Origin: Thermoactinomyces intermedius
GTDB taxonomy: Bacteria; Bacillota; Bacilli; Thermoactinomycetales; Thermoactinomycetaceae
Assembly (NCBI RefSeq): GCF_016055025.1
Contig: NZ_JAECVW010000007.1
Direction: 5' to 3' (one strand)
Length of the DNA stretch: 64,000 nucleotides
Under the pieces are notes generated by a model that was not told where the DNA came from, did no database searches, and saw only the letters and a list, made by a program, of their open reading frames with translations. Below, one piece after another: positions 41,870 through 50,728 of the stretch; position 1 is the first letter of the stretch, and every line of letters starts with the position of its first letter. The position numbers and the translations under genes were made by a program.

Positions 41870-42334
41870 GTGCCGTTTCATATCGTGCTGGTTGAACCGG
41901 AAATTCCGCAAAATACAGGAAACATTGCCCGCACTTGTTCGGTGACCGGGGCGAAATTGCATTTGGTTCGTCCGTTGGGGTTTGAGATCGATGACAGCAA
42001 ATTAAAACGGGCCGGTCTCGATTATTGGCATGAACTGGATATCGAATATCATGATTCCTTTGACGAATTGAAGGAAAAGTACCCGGACGGGCGCTTTTTT
42101 TGTGTGGAAACCTTTGCGAAAAAACATTATACCGAACCGGTTTACCGGGAAAATGATTTTTTTGTTTTCGGCAAAGAAACCAAAGGATTGGCACCTGAAA
42201 TTTGGGAGGCGCACAAGGATACCATGATCCGGATTCCCATGCGGCCAGTCTCCCGTTCGTTAAATTTATCGAACTCCGTTGCCATCGTTTTGTATGAAGG
42301 ATTGAGGCAAATCGGTTTTAAGAACCTGGTCTGA
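41870..42334 (+). CDS. trmL: tRNA (cytidine(34)-2'-O)-methyltransferase
   Basis: A 154-residue SPOUT-class enzyme that methylates the ribose of the wobble base in tRNA-Leu isoacceptors. Knot motifs are LVEPEIPQNTGNIARTCSVTGAKLHLVRPLGF, FVFGKETKGLAPEI and RIPMRPVSRSLNLSNSVAIVLYE. Length is exact for TrmL. The start is a GTG at 41870 with AAGGGATG upstream. A tRNA-Leu(CAA), a potential substrate class, is in this window at 31495. It is followed 30 bases later by a HAD hydrolase. Confidence 0.93.
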   Translation: MPFHIVLVEPEIPQNTGNIARTCSVTGAKLHLVRPLGFEIDDSKLKRAGLDYWHELDIEYHDSFDELKEKYPDGRFFCVETFAKKHYTEPVYRENDFFVFGKETKGLAPEIWEAHKDTMIRIPMRPVSRSLNLSNSVAIVLYEGLRQIGFKNLV

Positions 42335-42364
42335 CGGAGATTCACACAGAAAGAGGGACACCTT

Positions 42365-43114
42365 ATGATCAAAGCATGTTTGTTTGATTTGGACGGCACG
42401 CTTCTGCCGCTTGACACGGAGTCTTTCGTGCGCATTTACTTGAAAGAACTGGCGGGAAAGGTGAAGCATCTGATCGCACCCGATCAGCTGATCCAAACCA
42501 TTTGGGAAGCGACAGAAGCCATGATGAAAAGCGGGGACGGGACAAGGACCAACGAACAAATTTTTGAACGGGAGTTTCTCAAACGTTCCGGGCTGGACCG
42601 GGAAATCATCTGGCCTTTATTCAATCAATTTTATGAACAAGATTTCCCGAAACTTTCCAAATATACAAAGGTGAGTCCTTTGTCCCGGAAAGTGGTACAA
42701 GCCGCGGTGGATCAAGGGTATAAAGTCGTGGTGGCAACCAATCCGGTATTCCCGAAGGCCGCGATCATGGAGCGGTTGAAATGGGCCGGAATCGATGATC
42801 TTCCCTTTCAATGGGTGACCGTGTATGAAGAGGCCCACTATTGCAAACCCAATCCGGAATATTATCTGGAAGTTGCCGCGCGGATCGGAGTCCGGCCGGA
42901 AGAATGTGTCATGATCGGCAACGATATGCAGGAAGACATGGTGGCTTCCACCACGGGGATGAAAACATTCTATTTAAAATCCGAATACCAAATCAACCGG
43001 GGCAAACCGACGTATCCGGTTGATGATGCCGGGGATCTTCAAAGCTTGTTGGAATCGATCCAACAGCAAACGGGCGTATTTGAAAAAAGAGATTTTGAGC
43101 CATCCATCCGCTGA
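42365..43114 (+). CDS. HAD family hydrolase
   Basis: A 249-residue HAD phosphatase: motif I LFDLDGTLLPLD, motif II VVATNPVFPKA, motif III with Lys in HYCKPNPEYYLEVAARIG, motif IV MIGNDMQEDMVAS. The cap is a four-helix C1 type between residues 20 and 110. It resembles phosphoglycolate phosphatase/YjjG-like proteins; the substrate is unknown. Probably co-transcribed with trmL (30-base gap). A terminator follows. Confidence 0.88.
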   Translation: MIKACLFDLDGTLLPLDTESFVRIYLKELAGKVKHLIAPDQLIQTIWEATEAMMKSGDGTRTNEQIFEREFLKRSGLDREIIWPLFNQFYEQDFPKLSKYTKVSPLSRKVVQAAVDQGYKVVVATNPVFPKAAIMERLKWAGIDDLPFQWVTVYEEAHYCKPNPEYYLEVAARIGVRPEECVMIGNDMQEDMVASTTGMKTFYLKSEYQINRGKPTYPVDDAGDLQSLLESIQQQTGVFEKRDFEPSIR

Positions 43115-43123
43115 AGATTTTTG

Positions 43124-43152
43124 AAAAACCTCAGATTTTTCCTGAGGTTTTT
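43124..43152 (+). terminator. Intrinsic terminator
   Basis: AAAAACCTCAG/CTGAGGTTTTT with a T-rich loop. The 170 bases from here to prkA are AT-rich and hold no gene; they must carry the prkA promoter, but no sigma-specific elements could be fixed with confidence. Confidence 0.88.
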
Positions 43153-43320
43153 CTATCTTTTTCCTTTAAATTCTGATAAAATAGAAGTAACAACTTTCTA
43201 AATAGCGCATATATATGATAGAAAATCATGCCTTAGTCTCTTTTCCTTTTTCAGATTGTTAGTCACCAGGGATTTGAAAAGTCAACGGTTTGGTTTGAAA
43301 GTTTAGAGAGGAGGCTTTCC

Positions 43321-45216
43321 ATGGATCATTTCCTCAGACGCCTTGAGGAGTATCGCAACCGCGAGAAGAGCTTGGAATGGGAAGGAACCTTCATTGACTA
43401 TCTGGACATCGTGAAGAAAAATCCCCGCGTGGCTCAAACCGCTCATTCCCGAGTTTACGATATGATTATAAAAGACGGTGTTTCAACCGATTCACAAGGA
43501 AATAAAAAATACCATTTCTTCACCAAAGAGCTGTTCGGGCTGGATCAGGCCATCACCCGCTTGGTCGAAGAGTATTTTCACTCCGCCGCCCGGCGCTTGG
43601 ATGTCAGAAAACGGGTCCTACTGTTGATGGGACCGGTCAGTGGAGGAAAGTCCACCATTGTGACGCTGTTGAAAAAAGGGTTGGAGAAGTACTCCATGAC
43701 CGACGAAGGGGCCGTTTACGCGATCAAAGGATGCCCGATGCATGAACAACCGCTCAACTTGATTCCCGAGGAGTTGAGGCCCGAATTTGAACAAGAGTTT
43801 GGCGTGAAGATCGAAGGGAAACTTTGCCCGTCTTGCCGGTTCCGGCTGAAGGAAGAATTCAACGGACGGATTGAAGACGTTCCCGTGAAACGGATCATCC
43901 TGTCCGAGGATGAACGGGTCGGAATTGGAACGTTCAGCCCGTCGGACCCCAAATCACAAGATATCGCCGATTTGACGGGAAGCATTGACTTTTCCACCAT
44001 CACTGAATACGGTTCGGAGTCCGATCCGCGCGCTTACCGGTTTGACGGCGAGCTGAACAAAGCCAACCGCGGGTTGATGGAGTTCCAGGAAATGCTCAAG
44101 TGTGATGAGAAGTTTCTGTGGAACTTGTTATCACTGACCCAGGAAGGCAATTTCAAAGCCGGTCGTTTTGCATTGATCTCCGCGGATGAAGTGATTGTCG
44201 CCCACACCAATGAAGCCGAGTACAAAGCGTTTATTGCCAATAAGAAAAATGAAGCGTTGCAATCACGGATCATCGTGATGCCCATTCCGTATAATTTAAG
44301 CGTGACGGAAGAAGAAAGAATTTATAAAAAATTAATTGGACAAAGTGACCTGGCCCACATCCATATTGCTCCCCACTCGCTCAGAGCCGCAGCGATCTTT
44401 TCCATTCTGACCCGGTTGAAAGAATCGAAAAAAGTGGATCTTTTGACGAAAATGCGCCTGTATGACGGGGAAGTGGTCGAAGGATCCAAAGACATCGACG
44501 TGGATGAATTGCGCAATGAACACCTCGATGAAGGTATGTCCGGCATCGATCCCCGCTATGTCATCAACCGGATCTCCAGTGCACTCATCAAGACGGAAAC
44601 CAATTTTATCAACGCTTTGGATATTCTTCGTTCCCTCAAAGACGGTTTGGACCAACATCCTTCCATTACTCCCGAGCAGCGCGAGAAATACCTCCATTTC
44701 ATTTCCATCGCCCGGAAAGAATACGACGAAATCGCCAAAAAAGAAGTGCAAAAAGCGTTTGTCTACTCTTATGAAGAGTCGGCGGAAACCCTGATGGAAA
44801 ATTATCTGGATAATGTGGAAGCTTATTGCAACTGGAACAAAATCCGCGATCCAATCACCGGGGAAGAACTGGAGCCGGATGAAAAGTTGATGCGCTCCAT
44901 TGAAGAGCAAATCGGCATCTCGGAAAATGCCAAAAAAGCGTTCCGCGAAGAGATTTTGATTCGCATTTCGGCTTATGCGCGCAAAGGGAAAAAGTTTGAT
45001 TATAAACAGCATCCCCGCCTGCGTGAAGCGATCCAGAAAAAATTGTTTGCCGATCTCAAGGACGTGGTGAAAATCACGACATCCACCAAAAACCCGGATG
45101 AAAACCAATTGAAAAAAATCAATGAAGTGATTAACCGGCTGGTGACCGAATACGGATATACGCCTGCCAGTGCCAATGAGCTTTTAAGATACGTGGGCAG
45201 TTTGTTAAACCGCTGA
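43321..45216 (+). CDS. prkA: PrkA serine protein kinase / AAA+ protein
   Basis: A 631-residue PrkA protein, produced in the mother cell during sporulation in Bacillus and reported there as kinase or Lon-like protease-related. The N-terminal AAA domain has Walker A LLMGPVSGGKSTIVTLLKKG (about residue 100), a cysteine pair (LCPSCRFR), the MEFQEMLKCDEKFLWNLLSLTQEG segment and the ALISADEVIVAHTNEAEY region. The C-terminal PrkA domain follows to the end. Length is as usual. AGGAGG precedes the ATG. It is followed by yhbH, the usual partner. Confidence 0.96.
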   Translation: MDHFLRRLEEYRNREKSLEWEGTFIDYLDIVKKNPRVAQTAHSRVYDMIIKDGVSTDSQGNKKYHFFTKELFGLDQAITRLVEEYFHSAARRLDVRKRVLLLMGPVSGGKSTIVTLLKKGLEKYSMTDEGAVYAIKGCPMHEQPLNLIPEELRPEFEQEFGVKIEGKLCPSCRFRLKEEFNGRIEDVPVKRIILSEDERVGIGTFSPSDPKSQDIADLTGSIDFSTITEYGSESDPRAYRFDGELNKANRGLMEFQEMLKCDEKFLWNLLSLTQEGNFKAGRFALISADEVIVAHTNEAEYKAFIANKKNEALQSRIIVMPIPYNLSVTEEERIYKKLIGQSDLAHIHIAPHSLRAAAIFSILTRLKESKKVDLLTKMRLYDGEVVEGSKDIDVDELRNEHLDEGMSGIDPRYVINRISSALIKTETNFINALDILRSLKDGLDQHPSITPEQREKYLHFISIARKEYDEIAKKEVQKAFVYSYEESAETLMENYLDNVEAYCNWNKIRDPITGEELEPDEKLMRSIEEQIGISENAKKAFREEILIRISAYARKGKKFDYKQHPRLREAIQKKLFADLKDVVKITTSTKNPDENQLKKINEVINRLVTEYGYTPASANELLRYVGSLLNR

Positions 45217-45227
45217 CGGTCAAAAAA

Positions 45228-45271
45228 TTGCGGCAAGGATTCTTCTGTCGGAAAGAGAGTCCTTGCCGCAA
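45228..45271 (+). other. Perfect hairpin between prkA and yhbH
   Basis: TTGCGGCAAGGA (45228-45239) and TCCTTGCCGCAA (45260-45271) form an uninterrupted 12-bp stem with a 20-base loop, with no T tract after it. It may stabilise or process the prkA-yhbH messenger or attenuate it, rather than terminate. Confidence 0.6.
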
Positions 45272-45308
45272 CAGTCTAAAGGGCTTTATTTTCAGGGAGG
45301 TGAAACCC

Positions 45309-46454
45309 ATGGCGCACCCCCCGTTTATTGTCTCTGAGGAAGACTGGTCCCTTCACCGCAAAGGATATCAGGACCAAATGCGGCACCAGGAAAAAGTGAA
45401 AGAAGCGATCCGAAAAAACCTGCCGGATTTAATCAGTGAAGAAAGCATCATTATGTCGGACGGGAAACAGATCGTGAAAATCCCGGTTCGCTCCATTGAA
45501 GAATACCGTTTCCGCTTTAACTACAACAAAGGGAAGCACGTGGGACAAGGAAATGGGGACAGCAAGGTGGGAGATGTGTTGGGGAAAGAACCCGGTTCCG
45601 GCAATCAGGGGCCGGGAAAAGGACAGGGAGCCGGCGATCAAGCAGGGCACGATTATTATGAAGCCGAAGTCTCCGTGGAAGAATTGGAAGGAATGTTGTT
45701 TTCCGAGTTGGAACTGCCGCACCTGGAGAGCAAAGAAAGCCAGGATATGTCGGTGGATGACATCCGCTTCAATGATGTGCGCAAAAAAGGATTGATGGGA
45801 AACATCGATAAAAAACGCACGTTGCTGGCGGCCATTAAACGAAACGCACTGAAAGGAAGCAAAAAAACCCAAATTTCCGTCGATGATCTCCGCTTTAAAA
45901 CATGGGAAGACATCGTCGTGCCGCATTCCAATGCGGTCGTGATTGCCATGATGGACACCAGCGGATCGATGGGGGTTTTTGAAAAATATATTGCCCGCAG
46001 TTTCTTTTTCTGGATGACCCGTTTCCTTCGCACCAAGTACGAAAATGTCGAGATTGTGTTCATCGCTCATCACACGGAAGCCAAGGAAGTGAGCGAAGAA
46101 CAATTTTTCACCAAAGGAGAAAGCGGCGGAACCATTTGTTCCTCGGCCTACCGGAAAGCTCTGGAAATCATTGATTCCCGCTATCCGCATGACCGGTATA
46201 ACATTTACCCGTTCCATTTTTCCGATGGAGACAATTTAAGTTCGGACAATGAACGCTGCGTCCAATTGGTGCGCGAAATTCTCAAACGTTCCAATATGTT
46301 TGGCTACGGGGAAGTCAACCAATATAACCGGCATTCCACCTTGATGAGTGCCTATCGCCATTTGAAAGTGCCGCGCTTTGCCCACTTTGTCATCCGGGAA
46401 AAAGGGCAAGTCTATGATGCGCTGAAGCACTTTTTCGGAAAGAAAGAAGCTTGA
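45309..46454 (+). CDS. yhbH: Sporulation protein YhbH (DUF444)
   Basis: A 381-residue protein with an N-terminal charged part, a Gly-rich linker around 90-125 (GSGNQGPGKGQGAGDQAG) and a VWA-like domain with the MIDAS start MMDTSGSMG at about residue 218. RFAHFVIREKGQVYDALKHFF closes it. DUF444 proteins work with PrkA in sporulation or stress. The start ATG 45309 has GGGAGGTGA upstream; the frame upstream of it crosses the intergenic hairpin and is not coding. A terminator follows. Confidence 0.95.
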   Translation: MAHPPFIVSEEDWSLHRKGYQDQMRHQEKVKEAIRKNLPDLISEESIIMSDGKQIVKIPVRSIEEYRFRFNYNKGKHVGQGNGDSKVGDVLGKEPGSGNQGPGKGQGAGDQAGHDYYEAEVSVEELEGMLFSELELPHLESKESQDMSVDDIRFNDVRKKGLMGNIDKKRTLLAAIKRNALKGSKKTQISVDDLRFKTWEDIVVPHSNAVVIAMMDTSGSMGVFEKYIARSFFFWMTRFLRTKYENVEIVFIAHHTEAKEVSEEQFFTKGESGGTICSSAYRKALEIIDSRYPHDRYNIYPFHFSDGDNLSSDNERCVQLVREILKRSNMFGYGEVNQYNRHSTLMSAYRHLKVPRFAHFVIREKGQVYDALKHFFGKKEA

Positions 46455-46458
46455 ATCC

Positions 46459-46490
46459 AAAAACGCCTTCTCTTTGAGGAGGCGTTTTTT
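46459..46490 (+). terminator. Intrinsic terminator after yhbH
   Basis: AAAAACGCCTTCTC/GAGGAGGCGTTTTT with one mismatch and a TTT loop, then further T residues. Confidence 0.88.
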
Positions 46491-46588
46491 CTTTTGGAAA
46501 AATGATTGGGGTACTAAATAGAAAGATGGAAAGATAATTAGTAAAATAATGATTATTTCGGGATTTGATCTGAAAGGAGTTGTCCGGG

Positions 46589-47044
46589 ATGGCAACCAGG
46601 CGATTTACTGCACCGGTCACCATTCATCTCTTTTTTATCAGGGATCATCAGATTTTGTTGCTTCGTCGTTTCAATACGGGTTATGAAGACGGGAATTACT
46701 CTGTTGTCGCCGGTCATTTGGATGGCGGAGAAACCGTTAAACAAGCTGCCGTTCGCGAAGCAAAGGAAGAAGCCGGAGTACATTTGACAGAAGAGAACAT
46801 TGAAATCGTCAGTGTCATGCATCGTAAAGCCGGGGATGAGCGGATCGATTTCTTTGCAACCGTGAAAGAATGGGAAGGAGAAATAAAGAATCAAGAACCT
46901 CATAAATGCGATGATTTAAGGTTCTTCCCGTTGGATCAATTGCCGGTAAACACGATTCCGTATATTTTAAGGGCCATTGAAAACTACAAAAAAGGCAAAT
47001 GGTTTGACAGCTTCGGTTGGACTGAAAGAAAAAGATCAATATAA
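46589..47044 (+). CDS. Nudix hydrolase
   Basis: A 151-residue Nudix protein with the full box G-x5-E-x7-REUXEEXGU: GHLDGGETVKQAAVREAKEEAGV (about residues 45-67). The N-terminus TAPVTIHLFFIRDHQILLLRRFNTG and the later MHRKAGDERIDFFATVKEWEGE match the small (d)NTP-type subgroup. It would hydrolyse a nucleoside diphosphate derivative; specificity unknown. AAAGGAG lies nine bases upstream of the ATG 46589. A LysE-type exporter follows after 159 bases. Confidence 0.9.
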   Translation: MATRRFTAPVTIHLFFIRDHQILLLRRFNTGYEDGNYSVVAGHLDGGETVKQAAVREAKEEAGVHLTEENIEIVSVMHRKAGDERIDFFATVKEWEGEIKNQEPHKCDDLRFFPLDQLPVNTIPYILRAIENYKKGKWFDSFGWTERKRSI

Positions 47045-47203
47045 GATTCAGAAGACGGATTTTGTGATCCAGCTGAAGAGATATGCTTTTTTGCGAAATG
47101 ATTTTAGATTTCAAGAAGGGGATTCTTTAGCGTTTGCTGAATTAAATTACTCTGTTAAAGAAACAGAAATCTGAAAGTGATCCGGAAAGGAAAGCAGTAT
47201 AAA

Positions 47204-47809
47204 ATGGTTCAAGCCGTAATTCATGGCATCATTTTGTCTTTCGGGCTGATCTTGCCGCTCGGGGTTCAAAATGTTTTTGTATTTAATCAGGGGGCCACGC
47301 AACCTAAGTTTTTCCGGGCTTTGCCGGTGGTGATTACTGCATCGGTTTGTGACACACTCCTGATCTCTTTGGCTGTTTTGGGAGTATCGGTTGTGGTTTT
47401 TGGCGTATATTGGGTCAAGGTGATGCTGATCCTCGCGGGCACCCTCTTTTTAACCTATATGGGATGGGTGACTTTCAAAAGTCGACCGGATCCGGATCAG
47501 CCGCAAAAATCATCGCTTTCCCCCAAAAAGCAAATCGCTTTTGCCGTTTCCGTTTCATTGCTCAATCCGCATGCCATCATGGATACAATCGGGGTGATCG
47601 GCACCAGTTCCCTTTCCTATACCGGTGCCGAAAAGTTTGCTTTTACGCTTGCCTGTGTCGCCGTATCCTGGATCTGGTTCTTTTCCCTGGCATGGGTGGG
47701 AAAGCAAGTGGGAAGGTTTCATCAATCCGCCGGCGTGATCAACATGTTGAACAAAGTGTCGGCTTTCATTATGTGGGGCACCGCTTTGTACCTGCTGTTT
47801 ACCATCTGA
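47204..47809 (+). CDS. LysE/ArgO family amino acid exporter
   Basis: A 201-residue membrane protein with about six hydrophobic segments. The LysE signature is near the start (GIILSFGLILPLGVQNVFVFNQG), with SVSLLNPHAIMDTIGVIG in the centre, both diagnostic of the LysE/ArgO group that exports basic amino acids. ATG 47204 is chosen since AAAGGAAAG lies upstream; an earlier in-frame GTG (47177) has no binding site. It is followed by a bidirectional hairpin. Confidence 0.88.
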   Translation: MVQAVIHGIILSFGLILPLGVQNVFVFNQGATQPKFFRALPVVITASVCDTLLISLAVLGVSVVVFGVYWVKVMLILAGTLFLTYMGWVTFKSRPDPDQPQKSSLSPKKQIAFAVSVSLLNPHAIMDTIGVIGTSSLSYTGAEKFAFTLACVAVSWIWFFSLAWVGKQVGRFHQSAGVINMLNKVSAFIMWGTALYLLFTI

Positions 47810-47826
47810 AGCCCGGATCCTTTTCA

Positions 47827-47871
47827 TCAACCTGGTGGCAAACCAACCGTCACCGGGTTGATTTTTTAATT
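47827..47871. terminator. Bidirectional hairpin between convergent genes
   Basis: TCAACCTGGTG... pairs with ...CACCGGGTTGA, mismatched in one position, followed by T6 on the + strand. It lies between the LysE gene and the minus-strand pentapeptide-repeat gene. Confidence 0.7.
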
Positions 47872-47879
47872 GGGGAAAT

Positions 47880-48485
47880 TTACTCCACGATGGCACCAAA
47901 CGAGCGGGCCAGTTGAATGGCTTGGGCAAGGTCGATGCGGGTTCCTTTTAGGTTGGAGCTTTTCAGATCCAATCCTTCCAAAATGGCGCCTCTCAAATCG
48001 GATCCTTTGAAAGAAGCCCCTTGGATGTTCGCATAAGATAAATCCGCCTCTTTAAAATTGCATTGTTCAAACTCCGTACCGTATAAGTCGGCCTCTTTGA
48101 ACCGGATTCCGGAAAGGTCGCATCGCTTGAAATGCTGGTTTCTAAGCAAGGTGTAAGACCAGTCTCCGCCTTGGATGGAAGCACCGGTGAAATCAGCCTC
48201 GCCGAAGGAAGATCCGGTCATTTTGCAGTTTTCAAAAACCGAAGCAAACAACCGGGCGTGTTCAAATTGGCAATTGAAAAAGGCTGATCCGCGATGTGTG
48301 GAGCCGTTCAGGATCGCATGGGCAAAATGGCATTCTTCAAAGACGCAACGGGTTGTGCTGATTTCCTTCAAAAACGTTTGTCTGAAACGGCAGCGGAGAA
48401 AATGGCATTCTTCCATGGATACGGCGGGAAAGCGTTGATGGCTGAAATCTTCATCGACGAACTCTTTTTTTGTCCACTTCGTCAT
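47880..48485 (-). CDS. Pentapeptide-repeat protein
   Basis: A 201-residue protein made of pentapeptide repeats with A(D/N)LXX-like and CXF-type units. Examples are MEECHFLRCRF, CVFEECHFAHAIL, GEADFTGASI, KEADLYGTEFEQCNFKEADLSYANIQGASFKGSDLRGAILEGLDL. These form a right-handed quadrilateral beta helix. Some relatives mimic DNA and protect gyrase (Qnr, MfpA), others have unknown roles; this one cannot be assigned. ATG 48485 is preferred because AAGGGAG is eight bases away, whereas the ATG two codons earlier touches it. Confidence 0.9.
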   Translation of the reverse strand: MTKWTKKEFVDEDFSHQRFPAVSMEECHFLRCRFRQTFLKEISTTRCVFEECHFAHAILNGSTHRGSAFFNCQFEHARLFASVFENCKMTGSSFGEADFTGASIQGGDWSYTLLRNQHFKRCDLSGIRFKEADLYGTEFEQCNFKEADLSYANIQGASFKGSDLRGAILEGLDLKSSNLKGTRIDLAQAIQLARSFGAIVE

Positions 48486-48617
48486 ATCCATTCTCCCTTG
48501 TTCAGGCTGTTACAAAGAATATGCAACAGTCCGGCGGATAAAGACAGGAGTGTTCACACTTTCTCGAAACATCCAGCCGCCGTGCTTTTATAATAAAAAG
48601 GAAGGGGGAAAGTCCAA

Positions 48618-49151
48618 ATGGCCATTGAATTTGAAGCCAAAGTCCTGGAAATCGATCCGGCCGAAATGATGGAACGAATCTTCAAAGCAGGCGGGGAAAA
48701 GGCCGGCGAATTTTTGATGCGGCGTTATGTTTATGAGATCACTCCGGGAGACCACAGTAAATGGATGCGCCTGCGCGATACGGGCGAAGAAGTCACACTG
48801 GCGGTGAAAGAAGTGCACCATGACGGGATCGGCGGAACGGAAGAGATTGAGATCACCGTGAGCAGCTTCGAGGAGGCCGGCCGGTTGCTCGGAAAATTGG
48901 GGTATCGTCCCAAGGGGTATCAGGAAAACCGGAGAACCCGTTTTTTGCTCGGTGGTGCGAGACTGGAGATTGACGAGTGGCCGGGTATTCCTCCGTATCT
49001 GGAGATTGAGGGAAAGTCCAAAGAACATGTGATCCAAGTGGCTTTACAGCTCGGGGTGAAGGAAGAACAATTAACCGGCGAAAGCACGGTCAAAACATTG
49101 GCCCGGTACGGGATCGGGCCGCAAGCTCTTCAATCATTGCGGTTTGAATGA
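48618..49151 (+). CDS. CYTH domain protein (triphosphate tunnel metalloenzyme)
   Basis: A 177-residue CYTH-fold protein. The N-terminal signature E-x-E-x-K is present as IEFEAKVLEI, followed by basic and acidic tunnel residues (RLRDTGEEVTLAVKEV, EEIEITVSS, RTRFLLGGARLEIDEWPGIPPYLEIEG). Members act as inorganic triphosphatases, thiamine triphosphatases or class IV adenylate cyclases; the bacterial stand-alone forms are mostly triphosphatases. GGGGGAAAG lies upstream of the ATG. The next gene, an HD phosphohydrolase, overlaps or nearly abuts it. Confidence 0.9.
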   Translation: MAIEFEAKVLEIDPAEMMERIFKAGGEKAGEFLMRRYVYEITPGDHSKWMRLRDTGEEVTLAVKEVHHDGIGGTEEIEITVSSFEEAGRLLGKLGYRPKGYQENRRTRFLLGGARLEIDEWPGIPPYLEIEGKSKEHVIQVALQLGVKEEQLTGESTVKTLARYGIGPQALQSLRFE

Positions 49152-49165
49152 GGGGGAAATTTTTG

Positions 49166-49759
49166 GTGAAGATGAAACTTCTCAGATCGTCCGGGAAAAC
49201 TCCCGAACCGTTTCATGCGGATAGACTGGCAGACTTTCTTTCTCCTGAAGAAAACCGGTATCATCATATCTTGGGCGTTGTCCGTTTAATGAAAGAGATT
49301 TTGCCAAAGCTAAATTTCAATGAGGAAGTGAAAAAAGAACTGATTCAAGCCGCTTATCTCCATGATATCGGTTATAGTCCCAAGTTAAACAAAACCAACT
49401 TTCATCCCTTTGACGGAGCTTGTTTTGCTTTTAAGGCCGGTTTTAACAAGCCGGTGATTGCCGCGGTTCTTTTTCATTCGGAAGCTTATGAAACGGTAAA
49501 GGAAAAAAGAAGCGATTTGCTTCCGGCATATTCTTTGAATCATGATCTGTTGGACGAGCAAGACCGGCTGTTTACAGACTTGGTCACATATTGTGATGTT
49601 CAAACTTCGCCGCAAGGGGAAAAAGTCAGTTTGGACGAAAGGGTCCGGGATGTGGTAAAGCGATATGGAGAGCATCATCCGGTCAGCCGGATGATGATTC
49701 AGTGCAAACCGAAATATCAAGACATCATCAACCGCGTTAACCGGTGGATCTGTTCATAA
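49166..49759 (+). CDS. HD domain phosphohydrolase
   Basis: A 197-residue protein with an HD domain: H in RYHHILGVVRLM, the HD pair in QAAYLHDIGYSPKL, the later FHSEAYE histidine and D in VTYCDVQTSP. This is the complete H...HD...D metal set. It would cleave phosphate esters of nucleotides or related substrates. The start is set at the GTG 49166 because AGGGGG lies ten bases before it; the ATG at 49148 overlaps the CYTH stop but lacks a binding site. Close spacing suggests co-expression with the CYTH gene. Confidence 0.85.
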   Translation: MKMKLLRSSGKTPEPFHADRLADFLSPEENRYHHILGVVRLMKEILPKLNFNEEVKKELIQAAYLHDIGYSPKLNKTNFHPFDGACFAFKAGFNKPVIAAVLFHSEAYETVKEKRSDLLPAYSLNHDLLDEQDRLFTDLVTYCDVQTSPQGEKVSLDERVRDVVKRYGEHHPVSRMMIQCKPKYQDIINRVNRWICS

Positions 49760-49821
49760 AGCCGAGACTGGTTTCCGGATCAAAATCGTCTTAACATGAA
49801 TGGGAGAAGGAGGGTAAGGGC

Positions 49822-50580
49822 ATGAGAGAATGGGTGAAAAAGGTTCAAAATGCCAAACATCTCGTGGTTTTGACCGGAGCAGGGATGTCCACGGAAAGCG
49901 GTCTTCCGGATTTCCGCTCGCAAGGCGGGCTTTGGAGCGGCAGGGATCCCAATGAAATTGCCACCCCGGGTGCCATCGGGACGAAAGATTTTTTTGAGTT
50001 TTACCAGATGCGGGTGGAAGAGTTGTTGAAACATCACCCCAATATCGGCCATTATGTGTTGGCTGAACTGGAAAAAGAAGGCATGGTGAAAGCGATCCTG
50101 ACGCAAAACATTGACGGTTTCCATCAGCGGGCGGGAAGCCAAAAAGTGATCGAGATTCACGGGCACATGCGCCATCTGGTTTGTTCCGGCTGCGGAAAAG
50201 CGTATCCGGCCACTTCGTATCGTGAAGGCACTTATTATTGTACCGATGAGCAGTGCCGGGCTCCTCTCCGGCCGCCGATTGTGCTGTTTGGGGAACCGCT
50301 GGACACGGCTTCCTGGAATGAGGCCGTCCGGGAAGTGGAGCAAGCGGATCTGATTCTCGTGATGGGCACGTCCTTGCAAGTGTATCCTTTTGCCGGGTTG
50401 GTGGAAATCGCCCATGAAACCGGTTCAGACATTATCCTCATCAACAAAAGTTCCACGCCGCTTGATTCCCTGGCGGATCAACTCATCCGCGACAGCATCG
50501 GGCTGGTGCTGAGCGAAGGCGGGAGAGTTCTGTTGGGAGAAGAGCGGTTGCGGCAATTGGAGGAAAAGGTGCAAGGTTAA
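49822..50580 (+). CDS. NAD-dependent protein deacylase (Sir2 family)
   Basis: A 252-residue sirtuin that removes acetyl or other acyl groups from lysines using NAD. Motifs are VVLTGAGMSTESGLPDFRS, TQNIDGFHQRAGSQ, the catalytic HGHM (EIHGHMRHLVC), a zinc knuckle (CSGCGKAYP...CTDEQC), VLFGEPL, MGTSLQVYPFAGL and INKSSTP. It lacks the Tyr/Arg pair typical of desuccinylases at the expected site, as far as can be judged. GGAGGG precedes the ATG. Transcription ends at the hairpin inside the 88-bp repeat copy A. Confidence 0.94.
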   Translation: MREWVKKVQNAKHLVVLTGAGMSTESGLPDFRSQGGLWSGRDPNEIATPGAIGTKDFFEFYQMRVEELLKHHPNIGHYVLAELEKEGMVKAILTQNIDGFHQRAGSQKVIEIHGHMRHLVCSGCGKAYPATSYREGTYYCTDEQCRAPLRPPIVLFGEPLDTASWNEAVREVEQADLILVMGTSLQVYPFAGLVEIAHETGSDIILINKSSTPLDSLADQLIRDSIGLVLSEGGRVLLGEERLRQLEEKVQG

Positions 50581-50640
50581 AGGCTGGGATGTGGATCATT
50601 TAAAACGATGGACAGGTAGAAAATATGTTATAGTAATAAA

Positions 50641-50728
50641 GACAAACATTGCTGATATCCCAAGAAGAACACCTCCCGGGTTGAGGCCGGGAGGTGTTCG
50701 TGTTTTAAGGGGAATCGGCGGGGAGAGC
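50641..50728. repeat. 88-bp direct repeat, copy A
   Basis: Starts GACAAACATTGC and includes a hairpin (GAACACCTCCCGG/CCGGGAGGTGTTC) and bases which, read on the minus strand, encode ...ALPADSP and a stop. Copy B at 52153-52240 differs at about ten positions, most in the hairpin loop. The hairpin probably terminates the Sir2 gene. The following 200 bases to 50947 are strongly AT-rich and contain no gene. Confidence 0.85.

Noticed and set aside
43190..43230. Sigma-E or sigma-K promoter before prkA
   Set aside because: CATATATATG resembles part of a -10 element, but no convincing -35 element lies at the right distance.
46977..47174. A 65-codon frame overlapping the end of the Nudix gene
   Set aside because: It overlaps a well-supported gene in another frame and has no binding site before its ATG.
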